Positions 1 to 8,230 of a stretch of 48,920 bases of DNA are shown here, one piece after another. The translations under genes were made by a program, and so were the position numbers. The notes under the pieces were generated by a model that made no database searches, was not told the origin of the DNA, and worked only from the letters and a program-made list of their open reading frames with translations. Origin of the DNA: Pseudomonadota bacterium (GTDB lineage: Bacteria; Pseudomonadota; Alphaproteobacteria; Acetobacterales; Acetobacteraceae); contig JAKBBM010000010.1 of NCBI GenBank assembly GCA_021808545.1, forward strand, positions 1-48,920. Reading direction: 5' to 3'. Positions within the stretch are counted from its first letter, which is position 1. Every line of letters begins with the position of its first letter.

Positions 1-183
1 TGGCAGATGCGGCAGCCAGAGTGCGAGGGCCGCAGCATAGGCGGCGGCGAGAATGGATTTGACCATGGCGGGGATCATTGCCGAGCCATAAAGCGGCGCG
101 GTGAGGAACAGGCCGGTGATGCGCAGAAACGGCCATAAAAAATGGCCAAGCCAGAGCAGCACCGTTTGCTGGTTCAGTACCAT
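1..183 (-). CDS. fliR: FliR, flagellar export gate protein (N-terminal 61 residues, cut by window edge)
   Basis: The ATG at 183-181 opens a frame running to base 1 without a stop. It reads MVLNQQTVLLWLGHFLWPF and continues as a hydrophobic FliR-type N-terminus with a first membrane span, then RITGLFLTAPLYGS, typical of FliR. FliR is the single-copy subunit that joins FliP and FliQ to form the export gate in the inner membrane inside the MS ring. The start overlaps the end of the upstream fliQ by 10 bases, implying translational coupling. The rest of the gene lies beyond the left edge; flhB often follows fliR but is not in this window. Length and C-terminus cannot be judged. Confidence 0.85.
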   Translation of the reverse strand, partial: MVLNQQTVLLWLGHFLWPFLRITGLFLTAPLYGSAMIPAMVKSILAAAYAAALALWLPHLP

Positions 184-449
184 GATTGATGCACCAGAAG
201 CGGTGCGCGCATGATCATGTCCGCGGTGAAATGCGTGAACAGCCCCAGCGCGCCGAATCCGCCAAACAGGGCGAGCACGATCATGGCGATGGTCTTGGGC
301 AGCAGGGCGAAGGTGGCATCCTCAATCTGCAGTGCGGCCTGGATGATGGCGGTGATTAGCCCCACCACCAGGATCAGCGCGATGATGGGGGTGATGGCGG
401 CAAGTTCCACGGCGAACCCGGCATGCAGCAATTTAAGGTAAAGCGGCAT
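174..449 (-). CDS. fliQ: FliQ (first copy), flagellar export gate subunit
   Basis: This is a 91-residue protein with two membrane spans. It contains the FliQ-type segment GLITAIIQAALQIEDATFAL followed by LPKTIAM and a second span. FliQ subunits pack around FliP-FliR in the secretion gate. The frame is open upstream to 521, but the ATG at 449 gives the normal FliQ length and avoids running into fliP, so I chose it. It sits between fliP and fliR, the usual FliQ place. A second FliQ gene lies at 19444-19707. This copy keeps the PK of the family motif but has LQ in place of the usual TQ. FliQ identity is clear; why there are two is unknown. Confidence 0.88.
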   Translation of the reverse strand: MPLYLKLLHAGFAVELAAITPIIALILVVGLITAIIQAALQIEDATFALLPKTIAMIVLALFGGFGALGLFTHFTADMIMRAPLLVHQSWY

Positions 450-459
450 GGCCAGCACC

Positions 460-1206
460 CTAGCCCGTAAAACTGCGTGCAAGCGTGCCCAGCACCAGCA
501 CCCAGCCATGGATGGACACAAACATTAACAGTTTGAGTGGCAGTGAGATGAGCGTGGGCGAGACCATGATCATGCCGAGCGACATCAGGATCGAGGCCAC
601 GGCAAGGTCAATCAGCACGAAGGGGATGTAGATCAGGAATGAGATCTGAAAGGCGGTTTCCAGTTCCGATGTGGCGAAGGCCGGCACCAGCACGGTGAGC
701 GGCACGGCCTTGGGGTTGGCGTATTTCTGGCCGGAGAGATCAACGAACAGATGCAGCGGCGCCTTGCGGGTCTGTGCCAGCATGAAATCCTGGATCGGCG
801 GCTTGGCTGCCGCCACCGCCTGGCTGAAGCTCGCCTGGCCGGCCAAATACGGGTCCAGCGCCTTGTCCTGCTCCTGCTGGATCACCCCGCGCATGACGAA
901 TACAGTGAGCGCCAAAGCCAACGCGATCAGCACCATATTGGGCGGGGTGGTCTGCAGCCCCAGCGCCTGGCGCAGCACCGAAAGCACGATGATGATGCGG
1001 GTAAAGGCGGTCATCAGCAGGATCAGCCCGGGCAAAAAGGCCAGGGTGGTGATGACGAGCAGGCTTTGCACGTCGAGCGAATAATTTGTCCCCCCCTTAT
1101 TCGCGAGGGCGTGCACGATGGTCAGGTCCGAAGTTGGATCGGCCAGGGCCAGGCTTGGCAGCACGGCGAACAGGGCGAGCAGGATGAGGCGCAGCGATTT
1201 GCTCAT
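460..1206 (-). CDS. fliP: FliP, flagellar export gate protein
   Basis: This is a 248-residue protein, the normal FliP length. Residues 1-22 form a cleavable signal peptide (ending LALA before DP), which is characteristic of FliP. The body carries the family signatures TAFTRIIIVLSVLRQALGLQ and TPPN near residues 65-90, a periplasmic domain around residues 105-180, and two C-terminal membrane spans containing FVLIDLAVASILMSLGM. Five FliP subunits with FliQ and FliR form the flagellar export gate in the inner membrane. The start overlaps fliO by 4 bases and fliQ follows 10 bases after the stop, so fliO-P-Q-R form a coupled block. Confidence 0.96.
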   Translation of the reverse strand: MSKSLRLILLALFAVLPSLALADPTSDLTIVHALANKGGTNYSLDVQSLLVITTLAFLPGLILLMTAFTRIIIVLSVLRQALGLQTTPPNMVLIALALALTVFVMRGVIQQEQDKALDPYLAGQASFSQAVAAAKPPIQDFMLAQTRKAPLHLFVDLSGQKYANPKAVPLTVLVPAFATSELETAFQISFLIYIPFVLIDLAVASILMSLGMIMVSPTLISLPLKLLMFVSIHGWVLVLGTLARSFTG

Positions 1207-1481
1207 GGCTGGCGCTCCAGCCGGCCGATGGCGGTAATGCCGCCTCGGCTGACGCCGATGAGAAAACGCTGCCCCTCGGCCTCGGCGATGACCAGGCTAT
1301 GTTGCCCGCCCAGCGGTTTGGTGACGATGAGCGAGATGGGCGAGGCGGGCCCCGCCAGCCGCGCACCCAATGCGCCGCCGCGCAGGCGCCGCAGCGCCCA
1401 GCCCGCCGCCGCCAGCACCAGCAGAATAACGAGCAGCGAGGCGAGGGTGGATGCGGCGGCGCCAAGGCTTGCGCTGTCCAC
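1203..1481 (-). CDS. fliO: FliO, FliP assembly chaperone protein
   Basis: This is a 92-residue protein with one N-terminal membrane span (about residues 12-32). It has a short basic stretch (RRLRGG) and a small cytoplasmic beta domain containing GGQHSLVIAEAEGQRFLIGV, the FliO-family core. FliO helps FliP oligomerise before the export gate is completed. It overlaps fliP by 4 bases and starts 4 bases after the fliL stop, matching the conserved fliL-O-P-Q-R order. It is shorter than enterobacterial FliO, as is common. The call rests on both the domain core and position. Confidence 0.88.
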   Translation of the reverse strand: MDSASLGAAASTLASLLVILLVLAAAGWALRRLRGGALGARLAGPASPISLIVTKPLGGQHSLVIAEAEGQRFLIGVSRGGITAIGRLERQP

Positions 1482-1485
1482 CGCC

Positions 1486-1959
1486 CTAATCCTGTTCGAC
1501 GATATTGGTGATATAGGCGGCGGTGAACGGGTTGGGCGGGGTGAATTGTCCGCTCGTGTTCAGCACCTTGTTGGCGATGGCAAGGCAGTTTTTCGCCAGC
1601 GCTTCATGCGTGGCGGGATTGACCAGTTCTTTGGCCGTTTGCGTCATTAGCAAATTGATGATTTGGGATTTGATGATCGGCTCCAGGCTGGTGAAGCTGG
1701 TCAGGGCCGTCTGGTTGAAGGTGGAGAATTGCACGCTGAACTGGATATAGGCGTTGCCGTCATTATTCTGATCCGCCGGCACGGTGACGACGACATCTGA
1801 AAGCTGGGAGAAATAGATCGGCTTGGGCTTGGGCGGGGCCGGTTTGGCCGCCGCCGCGCTCTTGGCGTGATGGCCCATGTCCAGAAAGGCGATGGTACCG
1901 CCAATACCGCCCGCCAAAAGCACGGCGGCACCCGCGCCGATGAGAATGATTTTTTTCAT
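1486..1959 (-). CDS. fliL: FliL, flagellar basal body-associated stator helper
   Basis: This is a 157-residue bitopic inner-membrane protein. It has a short basic N-terminus (MKKI), a span over about residues 4-26, a Pro/Ala/Lys linker, and a periplasmic domain with YFSQLSDVVVTVPADQNNDG and a C-terminal SLEPIIKSQIINLLMTQT helix, all typical of FliL. FliL forms a ring around the MotAB-type stators and raises torque. It follows flgK after a 35-base gap and leads the fliL-O-P-Q-R block. An AT-rich leader with a weak purine stretch precedes the ATG. Confidence 0.93.
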   Translation of the reverse strand: MKKIILIGAGAAVLLAGGIGGTIAFLDMGHHAKSAAAAKPAPPKPKPIYFSQLSDVVVTVPADQNNDGNAYIQFSVQFSTFNQTALTSFTSLEPIIKSQIINLLMTQTAKELVNPATHEALAKNCLAIANKVLNTSGQFTPPNPFTAAYITNIVEQD

Positions 1960-1994
1960 CTATGATACCTCTTTTTGGTAAAAGCCTGATCAAA

Positions 1995-3929
1995 TCAGAC
2001 GGATTGCAAAAGTGACTCGAACATGGTGTGCGCCGCGCTGATCGCCTGCGCCGCCGCCTGATAGGCTTGCTGGTAGTTGGTCAGTGTCACGGCCTGCTGG
2101 TCGGTGGAGACTCCGGCGACCTTTTGCAGATTGTCGGTGGCGGTGGTGACATGGGCGGAAGTGGCGGTGCTGAGCTGCTGGGCGGCCTGCGCGTTGGCGC
2201 CAAGGCCGGTGGAAAGGCCGATTGCCGCCTGTTCCAGCGTGCCGCTGGTGGTGGTGCCGGTTGCGGTCCAGATGGCGCCCATGCGCTGGGCGTTGCTGCC
2301 GCTAGCGGTGCCGCCGGGCGTGAGGGTAAGCGTGTCGCCCGTAACCGGCGTGCCGCTGATCGGCAATTGCCAATAGCTGCCCGCGGCCGCGCCGGACGGA
2401 TACGCCACGGCGATATTGCCGCCATTGCCGCCCAGCGTGCCGGTGGCGATGGTTGTACCCGGCGCGGCGCTGGTGGAAACCGTGTAGCTGCTGGATGAGG
2501 TGAAGGTGACTTGCAGAGGCTGCCCGTAATAGCTGGCGGGAATCACGGCGGCACCGCTGGCCGGCGTGCTGGTGACCGTATCGGTGCCGGCATTGATGGT
2601 GCCGGCATTATTATTGGCGATGGACCCGTCGCTCTGCAGCGTGCCGGGGGTGGAAACATAAGGGTCGGCCGCGGCGATGGCATTGCTGCTGCTGGTGGCC
2701 ACGCTCAGCCCCGTGGCCGCGTTGGGGGCGGGGTTGATGGTAAAACTGTCGCCATTGGCGGGGATACCGGCAATGGTCAGGGCAAGCCCTGCGAAGGTGG
2801 GCGGCACGCCGCTGGGCGTATAGGTTTGGCCGCTGGCCTGGTTGGTCGCGGTCCAGCCGGTGCCGCTGCTATAGGTCAGGGTGAAGGGGCCGCCATCGGT
2901 TGGCAGGGCGCTCGCATTGGCGATTTGCGCGGTGATGGTGGCGCTGCCGCTATTGCCGGCGGCGGCGGTCACGCTGGGGGCGGGGACATTGAACAGCGCC
3001 TGACCCTGCGCGCCGGACAGGGTCAGGCCCTGCGCCTGCGCGGTATTGACCTGGGTGGTGAAAATCGCGGCCAGCGCGCCCAGAGATTGCAGGGCGGCAT
3101 TGCCGGACTCGATGGTGCCAACCGCCCCGCCAATGGCGCCATCGGCCCCGGTGACGGTGACCGGCACCTGGCTGTTGCCAGCGCTGACGGTGGGTGTGCC
3201 GCTGCTGGAATTGGCGGTGGTGAGCGTTTGCGCGCCGCTTTGGTCCAAAAGCACGGTGCCGCCCGTGGTGACGATGACCGACCCATTGCCCTGGGGCAGC
3301 ACATTCACCGGCAGCAGCTTGGACAGGGAGTTCAGCGCCGCTTGCTGCTGGTCGAGCAGGCTGGGCTGGTTGGGGGTTTGGGTCAGGCTTTTATTGATGG
3401 TGGCGAGCTGGGCGAGCAGGTTGTTGGCCGAGGTCACGCTCTGCCCCAGCGAGACCTTGGCGCCGCTGATTGTATCGCCGATCACGCTGGCGGCGGTTTG
3501 GAAGGAGCTGGTCACGGTCTGTGCGTCGGACAGGATGGTCTGCCGCTGTGCGGTGCTGGTGGGGTTGGCCGCCAGGGTGCTGATATCCTGAAAGAACTGG
3601 TTGATCGCTGTTTGGATGTCGCCGTTATTGGTCAGCGCGTTGGAAATGGCGGTGAGCGAGGTGGACTGGGCCGAGGCGGCCGCATCGGCGCTGTTGGCGT
3701 TGCGCAGCTGCGCGGCGGCAAAAGCGGTGGCGGCACGCACGATTTGCGGCGCCTGCACGCCGGCCCCCGGCTGGTTGGGTGCGCCTTGCGCGGTGGTGGC
3801 GTTCACGCTTTCCACCGCGTAGCCACTGGTGGTGGCGTTGGCGAGATTGTTGGAAACCGTGGAAATACCGGATTCGAAAAGTTGCAGCCCGCTCAGGGCC
3901 GTGTTGATGGCGCTGGTGATGCCGCTCAT
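1995..3929 (-). CDS. flgK: FlgK, hook-associated protein 1
   Basis: This 644-residue protein has the axial-protein layout. The N-terminal D0 helix contains SGISTVSNNLANATTSGYAV. A long central region rich in Ser, Thr, Gly and Ala forms the outer domains. The C-terminal helix (about residues 590-644) contains NYQQAYQAAAQAISAAHTMF. FlgK forms the first junction layer between hook and filament and is exported without a signal peptide. Its start overlaps flgJ by 4 bases. FlgL, the second junction protein, is not adjacent but lies at 26739 on the other strand. A long open frame on the opposite strand (2511-4031) is only a GC-driven shadow. Confidence 0.95.
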   Translation of the reverse strand: MSGITSAINTALSGLQLFESGISTVSNNLANATTSGYAVESVNATTAQGAPNQPGAGVQAPQIVRAATAFAAAQLRNANSADAAASAQSTSLTAISNALTNNGDIQTAINQFFQDISTLAANPTSTAQRQTILSDAQTVTSSFQTAASVIGDTISGAKVSLGQSVTSANNLLAQLATINKSLTQTPNQPSLLDQQQAALNSLSKLLPVNVLPQGNGSVIVTTGGTVLLDQSGAQTLTTANSSSGTPTVSAGNSQVPVTVTGADGAIGGAVGTIESGNAALQSLGALAAIFTTQVNTAQAQGLTLSGAQGQALFNVPAPSVTAAAGNSGSATITAQIANASALPTDGGPFTLTYSSGTGWTATNQASGQTYTPSGVPPTFAGLALTIAGIPANGDSFTINPAPNAATGLSVATSSSNAIAAADPYVSTPGTLQSDGSIANNNAGTINAGTDTVTSTPASGAAVIPASYYGQPLQVTFTSSSSYTVSTSAAPGTTIATGTLGGNGGNIAVAYPSGAAAGSYWQLPISGTPVTGDTLTLTPGGTASGSNAQRMGAIWTATGTTTSGTLEQAAIGLSTGLGANAQAAQQLSTATSAHVTTATDNLQKVAGVSTDQQAVTLTNYQQAYQAAAQAISAAHTMFESLLQSV

Positions 3930-4852
3930 GATCCACCTGTTTTGGGTTCGGGTTGGGAGGGGGCGCTGACGGCCCGCAGCACGGCGGACATCAGCGGGGA
4001 ATGCGCGATTTGGACGATTTTCGCGGCATAGCTGGAATCGGTGGCGTAGCCGCCTGCTTGCAGCGCCTGCGCAAATCCGGCCACGCTGCTTTGGCCCGTG
4101 GCCGCGGCAAAGCCGGTTTGGATCAGCCCGATATAATCGGCCACGCTGGCGGCGAGGTTGGGATAATCGCGGAAGCTGGCGGTTTGCGGGGTGAGCACGC
4201 CATCGACCATTTCATGCGTGGCGCGGGCAGTGCCGGTTTCGCCATCGGCGGCCTTGATGCCGAACAGATTATGCCCAGGTGCTGCCGCCCCCCAGCCGGT
4301 TTCCAGCGCCGTTTGCGCCAGCACCGCCACGGGCGGAACCCCCAGCGCCTGTGCCGCCTGGGAAATTTGCGGCCAGATGGCGCGCGCGAATTTTTTCGCC
4401 TGGGCGAGCAGCGAGCCAGCCGGTGCGGTGGCTGTGTCCGTGCTGGTGGTCTCGGGGGCCAGGCTGGCAGCGATCTCGGCCGAAGCACCGCTGCTGGCGG
4501 CGGCTTGCAAGGCGGCCTGGATAACCGGGCTTGGCATGGCGGTGGTGGTGCTGGAAGGCAGCGTGCTCGCCGCGCCGGCGCCTTGCGCAGTACCGCCCAG
4601 CTGGCGGGCGGCGGCCGCGGTCAGGCTGGAATCATATTTGCCGAAATCATGCTCGGCGATGTTCCACAGAAACAGACTCTGGAACGCGCCGCCGCCAGCG
4701 CCCAGGGCGCTGGGGTCCATGCCAGTCTCGTTCATGGCCGAGAGCATCTCGTACCAGAGCATGCCGGTCATGCGCTCCACCGTGGCGGGAATCTTAGATG
4801 TGCCGGGTGAGGCTGACGGCTGAACCAGGCTATGATCCATGGGTGCTATCAT
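3926..4852 (-). CDS. flgJ: FlgJ, rod-capping protein with peptidoglycan hydrolase domain
   Basis: This is a two-domain protein of 308 residues. The N-terminal part (about 20-100) resembles the rod-binding domain (MLWYEMLSAMNETGM), the cap under which rod proteins assemble. The C-terminal part (about 155-300) is a glucosaminidase-type domain with LAQTALETGWG and NLFGIKA; the Glu of LETGWG, about residue 184, is the expected catalytic acid. The enzyme opens the cell wall for the growing rod. Many alphaproteobacteria have a single-domain FlgJ and a separate lytic enzyme, whereas here both are fused as in Salmonella. The ATG at 4852 overlaps the flgI stop by one base; an ATG four codons later is also possible. 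Confidence 0.88.
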   Translation of the reverse strand: MIAPMDHSLVQPSASPGTSKIPATVERMTGMLWYEMLSAMNETGMDPSALGAGGGAFQSLFLWNIAEHDFGKYDSSLTAAAARQLGGTAQGAGAASTLPSSTTTAMPSPVIQAALQAAASSGASAEIAASLAPETTSTDTATAPAGSLLAQAKKFARAIWPQISQAAQALGVPPVAVLAQTALETGWGAAAPGHNLFGIKAADGETGTARATHEMVDGVLTPQTASFRDYPNLAASVADYIGLIQTGFAAATGQSSVAGFAQALQAGGYATDSSYAAKIVQIAHSPLMSAVLRAVSAPSQPEPKTGGS

Positions 4853-5982
4853 CAGATCACCTTGATCTTGCCGTTGATGGCGCCGGCCTGTTTCAGCGCC
4901 TCGATGATGGCGATGAGGTCCGACGGGCTTGCCCCCACCGCGTTCAGCGCCGCCGCCACATCCTGCAAGGTTGCCGCGCGTGGCAAATTGATCACCTGCG
5001 CCTTGCTTTGCTTGGCCTTCACCACGCTGTTCTGCACGGGCTGGGTGGTGCCGTTGCTCAGCGGCCCGGGCTGGCTGACGCTGTTGATGTTCTGGATGTT
5101 CACGGTGAGATCGCCATGGCTGACCACGGCCGGGCCGAGCGTGACGCCGCCATTCATCACAATGGTGCCGCTCTGCGCGTCAACGATGATGGTCGGCGCT
5201 TGCTGCGGCGGCGTGATGGGCAGGGACAAGATGCCGGACATAAAGCGCATCGGGTCTTGCCCGTGCGCGTTCAAATCCACCTCGCCGGGCGAGACGGCCT
5301 GGGCCGTGCCGGCGCCAAAGGCGGCGTTGATCACATCGGAAATTTGCTGCGCCGATTGGTAACCCGGCGTGTTGAGCAGCAGGGCGGCGGCGCCGTTAAC
5401 ATTGTAGGTGGCCGGAATAGTCTTGGCGATGATGGCGCCGCCCGGCAGCGAGCCAACCGTGGGCACGTTAACGCTGGTGGAGGCATTGCCATTGCCGGCG
5501 GAAAAGCCGGAAACCAGAAGCGGCCCCTGCGCTTGCGCGTAGATCTGCCCATTGCCGCCACGCAACGGTGTGGGCAGCAGCACGCCGCCCGCGAGCGATG
5601 AGGCATTGCCCACGGCCGAAACCGTGACATTGACATGCTGCCCCGCATGGGCAAAGGCCGGCACTTCCGCCGTGACCATGACAGAGGCGACATCGTTAGG
5701 CTGCATGGTGGTCACGTTAGGTAGGGCGATGCCCATGTTGCGCAGCATGTTGAGGATGGATTGCTGCGTGTAGGGGACTTCGGTGGTTTGGTCACCCGTG
5801 CCGGGCAGGCCCACCACGAGCCCATAGCCATAAAGCTGGTTGGTGGGGGCACCCGCCACCGAAACAAGCTGGTCGATGGTGGTGGTATCCGCCACCGCCG
5901 GGCTAGCCGCCAGTACGCTCCACAGCGCCAGGGCGCTGATCCATACAATTTTCTTCTGCGGACCGGAAAACGGGTGTTTCAT
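4852..5982 (-). CDS. flgI: FlgI, flagellar P-ring protein
   Basis: This is a 376-residue protein from the ATG at 5982, which overlaps the flgH stop as TGATG. The frame is open to 6021, but this start is best because a signal peptide follows directly (basic KHPFSGPQKK, hydrophobic core, cleavage near SPAVA). The mature protein begins with LVSVAGAPTNQLYGYGLVVG and GLPGTGDQT, the FlgI hallmark, and continues with the PLRGGNGQIYAQAQGPLLV and INSVSQPGPLS motifs. FlgI polymerises around the rod in the peptidoglycan layer. FlgA, its chaperone, is encoded apart at 31421. Confidence 0.96.
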   Translation of the reverse strand: MKHPFSGPQKKIVWISALALWSVLAASPAVADTTTIDQLVSVAGAPTNQLYGYGLVVGLPGTGDQTTEVPYTQQSILNMLRNMGIALPNVTTMQPNDVASVMVTAEVPAFAHAGQHVNVTVSAVGNASSLAGGVLLPTPLRGGNGQIYAQAQGPLLVSGFSAGNGNASTSVNVPTVGSLPGGAIIAKTIPATYNVNGAAALLLNTPGYQSAQQISDVINAAFGAGTAQAVSPGEVDLNAHGQDPMRFMSGILSLPITPPQQAPTIIVDAQSGTIVMNGGVTLGPAVVSHGDLTVNIQNINSVSQPGPLSNGTTQPVQNSVVKAKQSKAQVINLPRAATLQDVAAALNAVGASPSDLIAIIEALKQAGAINGKIKVI

Positions 5983-6668
5983 CAGAATGGCGCCACCACG
6001 TTGAGGATTCGTTGCAGCCAAGGCACGGTATGCGCGCCGGTATTAATCGGCCCATCGCCAACATATTGCACATTCATATCCGCCACCTGGTTGGAACTAA
6101 TGGTGGTGTTGGCGGCAATATCGTCCGGGCTCGCATAGCCGGTGACGACAATGGACACGACATTGCCGTTAATGTTGACATTGGTGCGCCCGGCCAGCGC
6201 CAGCGTGCCGTTGGGGTCGATATGGGTGATCACCGCCTCAACCTGGCCAGAAATATTATTCGCCGCCGTGGCCGAGCCGGCCCCGCTATATTCCTGGTCC
6301 GACGTGGCGCCGACGGAGGGTGAGAGGCTGCCGCCATTGATATGGCCAAAGCTCATCGGCACGCCCATGAAGCTGGTCATGGAATCGTTGATCTTGCCGG
6401 TACGCTTGAGCGCGGCATTGTCGGTATTGCTGGCGGTATTGCTGGTGACGATGTCGATGGTTACGAGATCGCCCACCCGCCAGTCGCGCCGGGGCTCGTA
6501 GAGCGAACCCGAGGAGGAAGCCAAAAATACCGATCCATCCTGAGATTTTTGTGGCGGCTGTACATCCACCGGAAACGCCGCCGGTTTAACCAACGCTGGC
6601 GGGCCGGGTGGTTTTGTGGCGCAGCTGCATAGCGCCAGCAAGGCCAGGGCGGGTAGAACGGGCTTCAT
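5982..6668 (-). CDS. flgH: FlgH, flagellar L-ring lipoprotein
   Basis: This is a 228-residue outer-membrane lipoprotein. A short signal peptide ends at an LCSC lipobox, with Cys16 as the likely lipidated residue. The mature part has RDWRVGDLVTIDIVTSNTAS, SSGSLYEPRR and a C-terminal region with VTGYASPDDIAANTTISSNQ, all matching FlgH. FlgH forms the L ring that lets the rod rotate through the outer membrane. It overlaps flgG by 4 bases and flgI by 1 base. The expected flgA between flgG and flgH is missing here and is found near fliC instead. Confidence 0.95.
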   Translation of the reverse strand: MKPVLPALALLALCSCATKPPGPPALVKPAAFPVDVQPPQKSQDGSVFLASSSGSLYEPRRDWRVGDLVTIDIVTSNTASNTDNAALKRTGKINDSMTSFMGVPMSFGHINGGSLSPSVGATSDQEYSGAGSATAANNISGQVEAVITHIDPNGTLALAGRTNVNINGNVVSIVVTGYASPDDIAANTTISSNQVADMNVQYVGDGPINTGAHTVPWLQRILNVVAPF

Positions 6669-7459
6669 GCGCCAGCGGCGGCCTGCGCCAGATAATTAAG
6701 CTGGTTGTCGATGGCGCTGGCCGCCTGCGTACCAAGCTGGTAGGCGCGCTCAGCCGAGATCATATTGACCATGGATTGCACGACATCGACATTGGAGGAT
6801 TCAAGATAACCCTGATTGACCGAGCCAAGCCCGTTACTTTGCGGCGCGCCGGGAATGGCATTGCCCGATGATGTTGTGGAGGCGAACAGATTTCCGCCCA
6901 GCGGTTGCAGCCCTTGCGGGTTGACGAAATCAGCCATTTGAATTTGTCCAACCTGGGTGGCGTTGGACGAGCCCGGCGTGGTGACGGACACCGTGCCATC
7001 GGTGCCGATGGTGACAGAGGTGGCGTTGGCCGGAATGGTGATGGCGGGAATGACCTGGTAACCAGACGAGGTAACAAGCTGGCCGGTGGCATTGACCTGA
7101 AACGCGCCATCGCGCGTGTAAGAGGTCTGGCCAGAGGGCATCAATACTTGGAAATAGCCCTTGCCGTTAATCGCGAGATCAAGCGGGTTGCCGGTGCTGG
7201 TCAGCGTGCCTTGGGTCAGCGTGTCTTTGATTGAGGCAACCTTGACGCCGGTGCCAACCTCAAGCCCGGATGGATAGACGGTTTGCCCAGTTGAATTGGC
7301 GCCGGGCTGAATGCCGTTTTGGTACAGCAAGGTTTGGAATTCAGGCGTTTCCGACTTGAAGCCGGTGGTGTTCACGTTCGAGAGATTATCCGCGATCGTG
7401 TTCATCATCATCTGGCTCGCGGCAAGACCCGTGGCGATGGTATCCAACGCGTGATTCAT
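6665..7459 (-). CDS. flgG: FlgG, distal rod protein
   Basis: This 264-residue protein has the normal FlgG length. The N-terminus carries the axial signature MMMNTIADNLSNVNTTGFKS, followed by FQTLLYQNG and, near residue 100, LAINGKGYFQVLMPSGQTSY. The C-terminus has ERAYQLGTQAASAIDNQLNY, the D0 helix. FlgG polymerises into the distal rod that crosses the periplasm through the P and L rings. It lies between flgF and flgH, overlapping flgH by 4 bases and separated from flgF by 24 bases. Confidence 0.96.
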   Translation of the reverse strand: MNHALDTIATGLAASQMMMNTIADNLSNVNTTGFKSETPEFQTLLYQNGIQPGANSTGQTVYPSGLEVGTGVKVASIKDTLTQGTLTSTGNPLDLAINGKGYFQVLMPSGQTSYTRDGAFQVNATGQLVTSSGYQVIPAITIPANATSVTIGTDGTVSVTTPGSSNATQVGQIQMADFVNPQGLQPLGGNLFASTTSSGNAIPGAPQSNGLGSVNQGYLESSNVDVVQSMVNMISAERAYQLGTQAASAIDNQLNYLAQAAAGA

Positions 7460-7483
7460 GGTGCGTCTCCGTTATGGCCAGAC

Positions 7484-8227
7484 CTAACCCTGCGCCACCA
7501 GGGCGTTGAGGCTTTGCGCGGCACTGGCTTGGGTTTTCATCAGGCTCGTTTGCAACTGGTAGGAACGGCTATCATCGATCATCTCGACCATGGCTTGGGT
7601 CGGGTTAACGTTGCTGTCATTCAGATAGCCCTGATGCACGGCGCCATCGGCCGCGGCGTTGAGTGTCGTCCCGCTGGCGGGCGCGTAAAGCGTGCCGGAA
7701 AGCGGGGTGAGCGTGCCCGACGGTGTGGCGATGAGTGCGAGCTTGCCATAGATTTGTGAAGGCCCGGTGGGGTTGGCGGCCGGCACGCCGGAAATGGTGC
7801 CATCGGTGCCGATTTGCAGCTTGGCGAGCTGCGGCAGGCTGATGGGCTGCCCGCCGACACCCAGAATGGGGTTGCCGGCATTGTCTGTCAGGATGCCGGC
7901 GGACGAAACGGAGAGCGAGCCATTGCGCGTGAGCGCGTTGCCGCTGGCGGTTTGCACTTCCAGCCAGGCATTGCCCGAAAGGGCCACATTCATCGGGTCG
8001 CCCGTGCGGTGCGGCGTGCCTTGTGTGAGGTCTGGCCCCGGGGTTAGCGCTACCGCATCCGCCCCGGCGGGGGCGTTGCTGCCCTGGTACAAGGCGGCTT
8101 CCGTTACCGCCTGCACCGCCGCATAGCCCGGGGTTTGCGCATTGGCCAGGTTGCCAGCCACCGCCTGCATGCGCGCGGTGATGGATTGCAGCCCGGCCAT
8201 GCCGGTATAGAGCGCATCGGTCTGCAT
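7484..8227 (-). CDS. flgF: FlgF, proximal rod protein
   Basis: This is a 247-residue rod protein with the FlgBCFGE-type N-terminus (MQAVAGNLANAQTPGYAAVQ), a middle region with GDPMNVALSGNAWLEVQTAS and a C-terminal QAMVEMIDDSRSYQLQTSLM helix. Position directly before flgG and weak N-terminal rod conservation support FlgF rather than another rod subunit. FlgF is one of the proximal rod proteins exported through the type III gate. Only 3 bases separate it from flgE, so translation is probably coupled. Confidence 0.92.
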   Translation of the reverse strand: MQTDALYTGMAGLQSITARMQAVAGNLANAQTPGYAAVQAVTEAALYQGSNAPAGADAVALTPGPDLTQGTPHRTGDPMNVALSGNAWLEVQTASGNALTRNGSLSVSSAGILTDNAGNPILGVGGQPISLPQLAKLQIGTDGTISGVPAANPTGPSQIYGKLALIATPSGTLTPLSGTLYAPASGTTLNAAADGAVHQGYLNDSNVNPTQAMVEMIDDSRSYQLQTSLMKTQASAAQSLNALVAQG

Positions 8228-8230
8228 GGG

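Noticed and set aside
174-521. Longer start for the first FliQ at 521
   Set aside because: It would add a Cys/Trp-rich stretch unlike FliQ and run into the end of fliP; the ATG at 449 gives the family length.
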